Positions 1 to 13,100 of a stretch of DNA of 64,000 nucleotides are shown one piece after another. This stretch comes from Zonotrichia leucophrys gambelii (lineage: Eukaryota > Chordata > Aves > Passeriformes > Passerellidae). Under the pieces are notes generated by a model, which saw nothing but the letters and a program-made list of their open reading frames with translations, was not told the DNA's origin and did no database searches. The position numbers and the translations under genes are program-made. The stretch's first letter is position 1. Each line of letters begins with the position of its first letter. The stretch lies in the NCBI RefSeq assembly GCF_028769735.1, contig NC_088173.1, positions 7,771,038 to 7,835,037 of the forward strand, given 5' to 3'.

Positions 1-1046
1 TGGCTGTGAATCAATCACCCTTTGAGAAAGGTTTTGTGCCTTCCCCTTCGTTGTGCAGACCCAGTGTCCTGGTTTTCAAACTTTCACTACACCTAATGTA
101 ACAAGTAAGGGAAATAAAAAAAATACTGAGTAACAGTTAGCTATTACTCTAAAGTAAAATATGGCTTCTATAATTAATTAACTATGCCACAAAGATATTA
201 AGGACATATATCTTCTCCAGCAGAGCTCTTATCCAGTTCATTATCCTCCCATGTTTTTTTTGTAAGTAATTGGATTCTTTATCTCATTAGGGATTGGAAA
301 AGACCTTGTATATTAGTCTGAGCTACTAATTGAAAAGATACTATCCCCACCCATTGCATCAGTTAGTGCACTGAAGTTGCTTACTAACTTTTAAAATGTA
401 TCTGTAGGTGTGTTTAGTTTTCTGCTCCTAAAAAGCAGAACTAGTTTTGTTGGCTCTGGAGTTCCAGAATACAAGGTGCTGCCATGTTAAATGGACTGCA
501 GCAGTCTGCTTACCCTGTTTAATAACAAAGTGTTGAGCAATTGCTTTGGTAGTTCCCATATGAAAAATGTGTTAATTTTATCTTGGTGACAGAGCAGTTC
601 ATTGTCAAAGATAATAGGTATGTGCAATCATCAATGTACTTTTTTCATCAAGCTGTTATTTTAAGGTTCTATAATATGTAGGAGTAACTCAATTGTTCTT
701 GTCAGGTTAATTCCAGTAAACTTTGAAAACAGTGGGCTCAGCTGAGAGTTGTAGCCATCAATAGGGCCTGGAAGGATTTTAGCATATTTTATCAGTCATG
801 TGTTAGCCTTTTTGACATAATACCCTGTAACTGCACTGCAATTCACTCTGCTTGAGAGTGTTGCCAATAAATCTCATAGTTCCTGCATTGCCTTATTAGC
901 TATGGCATTTATGTGCATTTTGCTTTGAATCTTCTTTGTTGTTGGAACCATAAGGTTGTTATGTTGTAACACAACAGCTGGGAGTTTACAAAAAGTGTTT
1001 ATGAGCAATGTTTAATATGTTAAACTAATCACTTGTATTTTTACAG
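1..1046 (+). other. CWH43: CWH43 intron (3' part)
   Basis: AT-rich sequence with no exon, RNA gene or repeat that I can recognise. The preceding CWH43 exon, which should encode the residues just before the first visible span, is not here, so it lies beyond the left edge. Confidence 0.8.
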
Positions 1047-1172
1047 GTTTTATAATGTTATGTATTGGGATAGAATTTCTAACAGGACCCAAGAAAGACC
1101 TTAGCTCTGTCTTTGAAGTGAAAAGCAACCAAAAACCATTCTTCAAAAGGAGTAAAAACTATATTAAACTAT
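1047..1172 (+). CDS. CWH43: CWH43 coding exon (first visible; 126 nt)
   Basis: The acceptor is tttttacag and the donor is T|gtaagt. The exon opens with two bases completing a probable Gly codon from the exon outside the window, then reads [18 protein letters not shown] and continues to NYIKL. It corresponds to the end of a membrane segment plus the cytosolic or lumenal GPKK loop seen in mammalian CWH43. It ends one base into the next codon. Confidence 0.93.
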
Positions 1173-4100
1173 GTAAGTATAATTTTAGTTACTTTTCTCC
1201 ATGACTCTACAAATAGTGTTTGAGGAAAAAAAGTAGTGCTATGGAGTATTTTCTCGCAGTGTTCTAGAAATGGTTTTTTGGTGCTAGTTTTAGAGACAGA
1301 CTGGTGGCTGGTATTTCCCCAGTTCCAGGTTAATGATGGCATATACTACTGAAGGAGCTGACTCACTGAGATTATGACTGATAGAGGCTATTCCTCATGG
1401 AATATATTAAACAGAGACAAGAAACTGGGCAAAAACCAAAATGTGAAAGTGGATTCATCATCATGGGTGGTTTTGTTTCAGTGGTTGAGGAGGAGGCCTC
1501 TCTGGGCCTTGGGATGGACATGGTGTGTACAGAAGCTGTGAATGGTTCCCCAGCCATGCAGTATGGCGATTTGAGGCGGTTTGGTGTGACAGCACTGCCA
1601 GGGCTGTGTGAGCTGGCTGGCAGGGTGGTGGCACTGGCTGGCCCTGAGCTGTGTGGCACTGTCCTGCATGAGGAGGCTGTCCTGCAGGGCCTGCTGTGGC
1701 CAGCAGCACAGCACAATGCTTGGGGCTGGCTGTGTGTTCAGACCAGGCCTGTCCCTCAACTATACCTAGGGATCCCAGATTTTTAGATTATATGTATGGG
1801 GTTTCCTTTTTTCCTTAGGTTTTGAAGAGAAATGAAAATCAAATGTTTGAGGTTTTATAACTTTTTGGCTTTTGAAGAATACAAATATTTTCAAACTATT
1901 TCTCTACAATCATTTGAGTGCCTGATTTGTTTTCATTGTCAGCTTACTGTTTCTAAAGAAAAATGCCTGTCAGTAGCATGAAGTTTGGTAGAGGAACAAA
2001 ATGCCAGGCATGAGGGCATGGTAACCCTACAGAGATCAGGATGCTGAAGATTGCAATTCCTGCACCTTTTCTTCTGTGACTTTGGATCAAATTGCCTGCC
2101 ATTTGTGTACATTTTGCTGCATTTGGAAAAAGAAGACAATAGTGCTTCACAGTTTTTCAGAGCTATTTCTGGAATCTTTATGGAGATCTTTACCCTGTAT
2201 GCTCAGGAGCCAAAAGAATGTGGCCTGTGAGAGTTTGTGTGTCAGAGACATGAGCACCATTTCAAGTGGTTTGAATATTACCGCTAAGAAACATTTCACA
2301 AAAGTAAATTAATATTTCCAAATACTACCTGTCACAAAGAACAGCTCTTGCTCAGCTAACCTTGTAATGTTGCAACAGTGCCTCTTGTACTTCCTCATCA
2401 TGCCCACACTTGTACTGTTTCTCAGCTTCCACTCTAAGCACATTTGTGTCTTGCAGAGTATGAAATTGCTTGATCTGTGCTAATATAAGCAGCATGTCCT
2501 TCTTTCTGACATCTTCCATTATAAAATGTATTTAAATTTTACACAAAACCATTCCAGGAAACTTGCATTAAAATAATTTAATATATTTTTAAATATATAA
2601 AAGAGCAAACTGGAGTTACTGAAATCATTGTAGATAGCATATGCCACTGTGTAAATGAAATAAATGCAAAGGGCTTTGATCATCAAATTAAATCATGCTG
2701 AATGGTGAGAGCTCTTAAGTGCACACTGTGGTTATTTGTAATGTTACAGGAGCAAATAGAAAGCTCTGAACATGCTTTCTATGAAGATGCTCTGTCTTTC
2801 CAAGAGTATGTCAAACAAATGGGCACTCTGTAAGCCCATTGTGTACTATTGTGTACTACAAATGCATGCTTGCACAGAGGGAGGAAAACACTGAAGGGTT
2901 TACATGATGCTCTTACTCATGTTCTATAATGAATTCTTCAGTAGCTGTAATTTTTACATAACTATCCCAAGGATTTTGGTACATTTTATCTGCTCAGCAT
3001 GTTGTGTTTTGGAGAGTGTATTTGCACATATATACACATTCCACATGCATGCATAGATCCTGCCTTGATCTGGTGCTGTCACTTAAGTGGACACGTTTCT
3101 CATTCTGTGAATAGCACACCTTAGAGTAAGTGCCCTGGTTAACAGCAATATAAACATTATTTTTTCTCAAATTAAAACCATTTTTCTCTGTTTTTCTATT
3201 TCAAGTATTGTGGCTGCTTGTTGGTGTTGGCTTGCTTGGATTGGGTTTACGTTATAAAACTTACCAGAAGAAGTTGGGCCAAGGGGTGAGTAGGGTGTTT
3301 GTGACAATGGTAACTTTCAAATATACAGTAAAATGTGTGTGTAGTAGCTCAGGTGTGTTAACTGTGGCTGAAGAGATCTTTGCAACCAAGTAGTCAGAAA
3401 AACTAATGCATAAATGAAGATGCAAAAATTTAATTTATGAATTCATGTCAAATTGAAATGTCTGTGTCTTTGGAGATTTATAGTCATGCTATGAAGGAAA
3501 AATATTTTGAAAATTTGAGAGATTCATGTCTCATATGTTCAATTTGAACATTACTTTTATAAATTAGTTTATTTGAATGGTATTCAAACTGGACAATGCT
3601 GTTAGCCTCCTGATCTCCTGAAGGGGGAGTTTGAACATATAACTTCCTGAGGTTTCTTCAAGGTGAAGGAATTCTAGGGTTCTATACTATATCATAACTC
3701 TGAATTGAAGCTCTCTGAAAAGTTGGTTGACATGGATTAGACTTAGTCTAGGTATGGAAATTGGATAAAAAATTTGAAGATTCCAGTTTTCTGTCTTGCA
3801 AGAAAAGGTATTGCAAAGGTAGTAAATAACAAGATGGTTAACAGTCATGGAGTTCAGTGTTAGATTCACAAATGCACACAGATTTATATGGTTGGCCTTT
3901 TTTCAATTAATTCAAGTTTTGCCTTATTGTGTGGTAAAATGTGGTCAGTTCCTCTTAGAAAGATGAAAAAATGCATTATCTCTCTCCTCTTCATTTGTAC
4001 AAATTCATTTGAAGTATGATGACTTGTATTCCCTTTTTAATAGCAGATTTAGTCTTTTGTGATTCTGACAGCTTTATTAGGAAAATATATTGGGTAAAAC

Positions 4101-7100
4101 ATCTCTTCTTGTATGTCTTTTATGGCACCATGTGTCTGATGGCGTTTACTGCAAAGCTGTAAAATGTAAAAATTCAAACTTTATTTTACTTTTTTCCATT
4201 TATTTTTTGAGGTTCCAAAAAGAGATTTCTCTGCCATGATCTGGCCTTTTAGATTTGGATATGACAATGAAGGATGGTCTAATTTGGAAGGATCAGCTAA
4301 TTTGCTTAATCAGACAGGTAACTCGTTTTTTCCGTGCTTCATTTATATTTGGGAGGATTCATCTGAAGAGACAAGTGAAAACACCTTGGTAACTGAGGCC
4401 ATTTTCACATTAACACAAGAACCTGTTTAGTGGTTTTCTCCTCAATTTCTGAACTGTTCCAATATAATCACTTCAGTCAAAAACCCATTTGCAGAGGTGA
4501 TAATTTGTTTAATATTTTTAAAGAGGTTTCTGATTAGAGGAAGTATTATATTTCTTATTTGGATTTTTCGTCTCATGCTGCTGATGAGTTACTTGTCTAT
4601 AGAGAAATTCTTTGCATAAATGAAATAATATCCTTTTAGATAAAATACAGTGGTATTTACAAAGGTAAATATACTTTTACATAAAATACAACGTTTTATA
4701 ACTCCTGTGTGTTTTTTTTTTTTAATGTGAACCATTATATAATTCCTAAAGGATGTGAAATTCAAATGCCCTTAACAATGAGTACAGAGAAGAAACAGAC
4801 AAGTCTGTTTCCATCACTGAACCAGTGCAATGTATACAAGAAAAGTAGTGATTGTAGCTTGGTTGTCAGGATTTCACTCTAAAGAAGAGCATCTAAACTG
4901 TTGCTCATGGGCAGGATTTTGGTTGGAAAATTAGCTATAGGAAATGAAGGATTTGGATTCAAGATGAGTGCTGTTGCAGAGAGCATTGAAAGGAATTGGC
5001 CAGGAGTGCTTGTAGGTGTTGCTCTTTTCCTGCAGTGCCCATGAGATAGCGCAGACAGGGGACTGACAGTTTAACATCTAAAGCAGTTCAGGGAATTAGG
5101 AAATGCCCCTGCTGCCATTCCAGCATTTGCTGCTCTCTGGTCCACCACAGTATTTTCCTGAGGAACTCAGGCTTTACAGACCCAAGCAATGACAAAGTGC
5201 TCCTGTGCAAGTCTTGATTTTGTGGCAGAGATACACAGGAGTTAGTGAAGAGTGAAGAGACTGATTTTAACCTTGTTCACTCCCTTGTCCCATGACCAAA
5301 GGTTCAGAGAGCTGGGCTATGTTGGCTATCTGGTGATACAAGAAAAGAGCTAGGACATTTAATAAATTGAAATTTGGAGCATTCTTCTACATAACTGATT
5401 CTATAGTTCATGTCTGGGTGGTTATTTAATCTTTGCATATTTATTTATAAATTTTGATGAATGCATTAATTTCTGGTACCTATAGTTTAAATGAATGAAT
5501 ATTAGAAAAAGTGCTTACTTTGTTATGTCCATTGGCATTTCTTTAGGGTAATAAAATATCACTTCTAAAAGAGACAATTGGTAAGTCAAAACGGCAGCAA
5601 ATTCCAAAATATAAATAATAAATCATAATTTCTAATAGGTGGAAATAGGTGGAAAAAATTTCTAATAGGTGGTATTCTGGAGTTTTATCTTACATGCATA
5701 TTGTTAGATAAAATACTATATTAACATTGTCAGTAAATGCATTCAGAGTTTGTCTAGAAATTCCTATAAGAAGAGTTTCTGATTTTGAGAGCCATAGAGA
5801 AAAGAGTGGCTATCTGCTTTAGGGTAGGAGTTGTCTTCAAAGGTGTGGTGGAGTGCATTCCTTGGGCTCACCTCTCTGTTGGAGTAGTGAAGATGCAACA
5901 TATAATGGCTTTTGTCACTGGAATTTCTGTCTGCCCTGAAGGGATCCAACATCAGCCCTTCTTAATGGTTTCAGTTACTGTTTCTGTGATCAGCATGTAT
6001 GCTAATGATGTAGAAGGAAAAACCTGGGAATCCATTAAAAAACTCTGCATTCCCATTTTCTCTGCTGACAATGCTTTACACACTCCTGCATATGATATTT
6101 CAAAAGCAAAAATCTTCTGTGGTGCTGGATGGTCATAATTCCTTATGGAAGGGCTGTGGATGAGATGGTGACTTGATTTGCCTTCCTGTGTAGGGGAGCA
6201 CTGTAAGAGAGGCATAATTGCAGCAAGAAGGGAGCCCTTGGATCACTTGTTAGTGCTGCACTTATACTGACCTGCTGCTCTGAATAGTTCAGCCCTCCTG
6301 TGGGCAGCTTGCAACTCCCACCTTCCTTCAGGCACGGGCAGGTGTTTCCTAGATGCCAGCTCCTCAAGGAACTGCACAGCTCTCCTGTACCGTGCAGTTA
6401 AAATGTAGAGGAACCCATCGTGTTCCCCTGGCAAAACCACACCTCTGCATGTAAACAGGGAGGGACCACAGTGCTTTGAGAAAGTGAGGTGGCTGCAGGT
6501 GGTCAGCAATTCACTGGAGCTGCAGACCCTTCTGTTACCGTGCCTTGGGGCTGATGCAAGGTTGCTCTGGGCTGAATAATTATTTTGGTAACAGCATCCA
6601 GCTGTGTCTTGCACAGGACCTTTTGAAGCACAATAGGATTTGGTAGATGAAGGGAAATGCAGGTGTGCTGTGTAATGTTTGTTTATGAAATTGAAAGCAG
6701 TAGACTTGCTACTGTGCTGTTAATTTGTGAGTGCACAGTGTCTCTAATGCTTTAGAAATGGCATGAGGTCTGCTCAGGCCAGCTGTATTCTGCAGTCTGG
6801 TGTCTCTGGTTATGCACCAGGGATGAACCATGGCCAGCAGACACTAAGTGCATCTTCATCAGAGTTTGTGTGGCCTGCAGTAGCCAAAAGTCTGGGCATG
6901 ACTGTTGCCAGCATTGATTTGCCTTGACTGACTCCTGAAGGGCTTGTGTCCATCCCTCTGTAACCAAAATAATGACATTATGTACTTATTTATAAGTCCC
7001 ATTTATAGGTAGCAGTTATAAATGTGAAATTATTTTCTTTTTTTCCCTTCCATCCTAGGAGCAGATTTTATCACTATTATAGAGAGTGATGCCTCTAAAC

Positions 7101-10100
7101 CATTCATTGGAAACCATGATCCAACCATGTGGCTAGGAGAAAGACTGGGATTTTACACTGATTTTGGTCCAAGCACAAGAGATCACACCTGGGGGTGAGT
7201 CACCTTCACATGCACAGCAACAGTAAATGGATGTAAATATATTGCCCAATGCAAACTGCACTAATACAGAAGCAAAGAATAGTTGGAATAGTGCTCACTA
7301 TAATCACTTGTTGAAGCTTGTCCTTTAGCAACAGGCTTTGATTCATTAGCAGTACCATGCCATGTGGATGGAGTGTTCTCATTGCTAAACATGATCAGAT
7401 TTTGGTGCCTGCCCCCATAAGCTGCTTTGGTTTTGGTGATGCAGAGAATGGCATCCTACCCTTTAATGTACAGATTTGGAAGTTTAGCATTCCAAGTGCT
7501 GCATCTGAAGCCTTTTTCACATTATTTTGTTTTGGGCTATGAGAATTTTATGTTGCAGACTTAAAAATGTGACAGCAGTTGGAAAATGTAGCCCATCAGG
7601 AGGTATAAGAAATTTTGAATTCATATCTAGCTTGGGCTGTGTAATGGGAAATGGGAATAGAAAGGTGCATGTCTGTTTGACAGATATTTTGTGTCTAATT
7701 TTACCTTAATGCTTGACCACCTACAAGTTGCATATCTTTAAACATCTTTGTCCTCCAGAAAAATAAAATACTGGCATAAAATGTGTCTTTTTATTTTCAG
7801 GGGGATATACATATCTCTATGGCAGATAGAACTTCCTACTATGTTGCTATGGCTATTTAATTTTTGCCATATGTGAGGGGCATTTTGTAACTTTCTTCTT
7901 CCAGACCCTGTCTATTTGAGACAGAATGGGGGAAAGAAGTCATTCTTGAGATTTTATTAATGAAATACATTGAAAAACCTGGTGCAAAATATCCAAACAG
8001 AAGCTGAAAAAAGAGAAATCTCTCATTTTAAAGATATGTTTCTACCTACTTCTACTTTAAATAAAATACCTTTTATTTTCTGGTAGCATAAAATTCTGTG
8101 TTTTTCTGAAATACAAATCATGAAAAGCTTAGTGAAAGAATTAATATTTATGGAAATATATTTCTTAGCATAGGAATTAACTTGATAATATATTTTTAGA
8201 CATGTAGTTAAGCAGTATTTTAGAAGGAAACTTTCTATATTCAGAAAAATCCACTAGACATGGTTTGTATTCTGTCTTACAGTTTTCTATTTCAGTGACT
8301 GTTAGATTTCTGCTCGCATTTATTTGCTTACACACCTCTGATGCCTGTGAATCACAAAATGTAACTTTTAACCTCTCCTCATGTAGGATTATGGCACTGT
8401 CCAGGTATCCAATTGTAAAATCAACCCATCACCTCCTTCCATCTCCAGAGGGAGAGATTGCACCTGCCATCTCCCTGACTGTCAACTTCACAGGGAAGCT
8501 GGTTGATTTTGTTGTTGCTCACTTCGGAAATGAAGAGTGTGTATTCCACTTATTTTACATAGAGTGTACAAAGACATGTAATGTAATTTGTGAACTTCCA
8601 GGATTTATTTTGTACTCTTTAAAATCTGCTGCTGTAATACTGGTTCTAGCAGGGCACATTTGAAGAAATATTATGACAGTTTAAAATTGGTTAAACTACT
8701 GGTTTAAAATTTTGAAGCATTTTTTAAGGTATCATGCAAAACTCAGCTGAACCTACTATCTGAATTACTAGGGATTTAAAGATACAGTTCTGCAAAGTCA
8801 CAACAAATTATAGGGCTACAGATGCATCTCAGTGCAAGACAGCATCCTTCTGACTTTTTGCATGTGGAATAGATGTATTACATTCCACAATGAGTGCAGA
8901 GAGATACAGTTAGAGATAGGTACCATTAATAGAAAACCGTTGGTTTTTTTTTTTTTAAAGTAACATCTGAAACCTCCAAGAAAGGACAGGGTTGAAACAA
9001 CAGCAAAAATATCCTTCAGTGTCTTTCTGAGAGTATGCAAATGGAAAGTCTGATCTCTGAATTCAGAAAAGCAATATTATACCAATAAATCAAATAAGTG
9101 ATGGAAAAGAATAAGGTATATATTTCAGTTCTTGAAAACAATGTTTTGATTACCTGTGTGTAATGAATATTAGTAAGAAACAGTTTTGTGAATACTCCAT
9201 GTAGCTGCTATTTTTGTTATATTTGTTCTGTTATATTTGATGGGATATCTAGTATGTTTGTGGCTATGTAGTAAAATCTGGAATTAAAAAAAAAATTCTT
9301 ACAATTAATGGAGCATCAAATTTATGGATAGGATGCAGAATATTATAACACAAAGAAGCTGCTTAGAAAGCCAAAGGAATTCTCTGTATCCCATTTCCTT
9401 CCCCTGAGTAGAAACTGCACGAAACCTGCAAATTGTTTATAGATTTCCCATTTATTAAACAAATATAATTGTCAAAAATCACTCCCAATTTTAACTCTAG
9501 AACAGAATTTAATTCTGTGCCTCACACAGATGATTAGACTTGCCTGTCTGAGAAACTGTTTGTCAAAGTAGAAGAAAATAACATTGTATTATACCCTTGC
9601 AAAGAAATGAGATAAAGATGAGAGAGAAAATTTGAGGAGACACATGGGAAATGAGTGCAAATTAGATTGTGTTTTAGAGGGGAATGAGTTTGTAGCTAAA
9701 TACTGCACATAACTGCTCATTTTTAATATTTTTTATTCTGCTGCTTACATTGACATAGACTATAGAATACTAGATAACTAGGGTAAGGTTGTTTTTAAAT
9801 AGGATTTTTAAAATGTGGGACTATAACTATGCCTGTGCCTTTAAAAGATCCCATCTTCTGGAGAGGTGCATTCTGGAAAGAGCAGCTAGCTGAGCAGGCA
9901 ACTTCACATACACCTAGGTCACACTTCTACTTAAGTGTTGGGGGGTTTTTTGTCTCCTGCCTGTGTGCTCTTTCTCCCTAGTACAGTTGCTTCAGCCAGA
10001 AGTACCACTATTTAGAAAGCACAGCTGCACTTAAATTGTTGTCTTCTTCAGGGTTTACGGGTTCCAAAATCAGCTCTCTCTGTCAATGATTTTACTGTTA

Positions 10101-13100
10101 GCCCAGACTATCAAAATCTAGAAGACAACTTGATTTACACAACCATTTAAAGTCATTAATATGAAGAATCATAGAAAGAGAACTGCTTTTTCATTATTTT
10201 ATGACAAATCCAAGGACAGGGAATGAGATCCAATGAAGTATTTTACCACTTACTTCACTATCACTTTCGGTCATGTTGGAGCTCTTGTGTAAATCTTATT
10301 AAAGAGATGTGAAATACATGCCAAATGTAATTAAGTAGTGCTAATGGGATGATGTAACTCTAGTTACATTTCATAAATTATGGGACCCAGACTTTAAGAC
10401 TTTATTTACTATGATCTATCCATAATAAAATTTTCTTAGCATGTAAGTTCTTTGTTACGCACCCCATTGTGCTAGCACAGTTAAATTTTAAGTGCAAGCA
10501 GAGACAAAGCCTTAGATAACCAAAACACTAACATTCACATTTCCTAGTGATGGTATCAGTATTAAAAACAGAACAGTCATAGACAATGTCGTTCCTGTAA
10601 TGGATAGAAAGAGAATGTGAATGACATCTACCATGACCATGTGGCTTTTATCAAATGTAGTGATAATTTTGAATCAATGAGCTTTTTGTCAACTTTCATA
10701 TTCTCTAATATTGAGAAAGAAAAATAGTACCAGATTGATTTGTGGTTTACTATGTCATAGCACAAAGATTGTGAGCTAAAATGTGTATGGCTTAAAGTCT
10801 TTTCCATTTCTTTCAGAGAGGACTTGGACAGAAAACTCCAAGCAATCGCTGTTTCAAACCTGTTGAAGACTAGCTCTAAACAAGTTGTGTTTCTAGGATA
10901 CATCACTTCAGCACCTGGATCCAGAGACTATTCTGAATTAATAAAAAATGGAAATGTGCAGGTAATATAAAAATACTGCATCTCTAGAGAATATATATAT
11001 ATTGCAAACACTCAGCTTAATATTTCAAATTGGTAACTTAGCTATAGACAGAGAAGAAAACACATGCCCATTTTCAAATATAATCTTTAGCTACCTCATG
11101 ATATCTTGCAGAGAAGGTGGAGTTACACAGTGAAAGAACAAGAGGCAATGGACAGCAGCTGCTCCAAGAGAAATGTCACTTAGAAGAAAGTCACAGGGTT
11201 TTCAAGGATTAGAACAGGGAGCTGGTGAAGTTTTGAAACCTTCATCCTTGGGGATATTCAGAAGTTAGCTGCATAAGGCCCTGAGCAACCTGTCTGAAGT
11301 TATTTTGACCAAGGTTAGGAGTAGGAGACCTCCAGATAGCCTCTAATTCCGTGATTCTTTTGTATTAAACATGAACTCTGCATTAAGAGATACCCAGAAA
11401 GTTGTCTGATTTGTCCATGTCTAACAGTGAGCTTTTTTCTTTCTACCTTAGTACAATGTTTTAGGCAAAATATTTTTCTGCAGTGAGTTTACACTTTGGT
11501 TCTGTTACTGCTTTAAAGCCTACCCAGATGAACACTTACCTTATTTGTTTGACTTTTTTTCTCTTTCACTACCCCTCTAGGACATTGACAGTACAGACCG
11601 GGACAGATGGTGTAGCTACATTATGTATCGTGGAGTCATAAGGTATGTTAAAGGGAATCACCTATTCGTTGGTTTAAGTATCTTTATGGTTATCAGTTTT
11701 ATAATCTTTTGTAAGTGATTTTGGAGGAGTCTTACATCTCTAAACAATTATTATGGGCAGTTGGATCTATCATAAAATTATGTGAAACATTCATCTTAGG
11801 GTCACAAGAACTGGTGAATATAATTCACCAGTTCACAAGAACTCTGAATATAATTCACAAAGACACTATTACAGGTTTCATCATTCTGTGTCAGAATTAC
11901 ATTCAGATCTACTCTTCTTTGGTAGCATAAAACTACATTTTTCCAAAGCTCTAGCTTTGCATCTTCATTCTAAAATGTGAAGGCTAAGACCTAATTTGTA
12001 TGTGACACAGAAGATACAAATTTTGAACTACGCTTTAGGGTTAGTTGAAGCAAAATGCTGATCTAATCCAGCCAATCTTTATGCTGGATTTAGTGGAAAC
12101 TTGAACTGTGTAAACCCATAATGAGGCACTAGACTTATGCATTCCATATCTTTTAATCCCAAATTGCTTGTAAATCATTCTCTTGGTGATCTTTGTACCG
12201 AAATGGACTTCATCTTCTTTTGAATAAACTGCAGATTCTGCAGTGTTCACAGGAAGTAAAATTGATAGCTGTCTTAACAGTATTGAGTAAAAAAGAAAAA
12301 AAGGCAACTAAAAAACCTCAATTAAAACTCTATTTGCAATTTGAATTTTTCTCATTATTCATTCAATTGATGCTTGAGTTTCTTTCTTGAATATTGAAAT
12401 CTTTTGAGTGAAAATTTACTCACATTCTAAAGCTGTAATTTTTAAAAAAGGTTTTTAGACATAGACATTATTTTTACTGTCAAACACATTTTTTCAGTTT
12501 TTATGCTTGTGACATGGTATTATGATCCTGTTTATGGAGCACTTTCAGTTTTTTGAAGGTGAGATTCACAGAAATGGAAAATTGTGTTGATAAGTCAAAG
12601 CATAACTCTTGGAAAAAAAAAGATACATTCATTAAGAATGGGGTGAAATTGTCTTGGGTTATTTCTTCAAACTAACTCTTCTCATATTTGACAGGCTGGG
12701 TTATGCCCGCATATCTCATGCTGGTTTAAGTGATTCAGAAGTCCAGATGGCCAAATTTAGAATCCCAGATCACGTGGATAGCTATGTTGACAATGACAGA
12801 ATTGTCACTGATCCCAGCCAAGTTCCTGAGGACATCCATTTCAATCCCAGGTCAGTGTGTCTCATAGGAAATGAAGGGGATGATGTACCTGGCAGGTAAA
12901 AGAGAAGTCTAGGAACAAAATTATTTCTAAAGTGAGAGACACTGATCAGTACCCAACTGAGCAGAAGGGTAGAAGTCAAGAACTTCTGATTTGTAATTCC
13001 ATTTTTTCGGTTGTTTTGGCATATGCCCTGGGAAAATCAGTCTGTTGTGTCGCAGCATAAATTGCAAATAATGCTCATTTCACCCAGGCAGTTCCTGAGA

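Noticed and set aside
5785..6138. 117-codon plus-strand frame in a CWH43 intron
   Set aside because: No recognised similarity, no splice-site framing, and composition like the surrounding intron. Probably chance.
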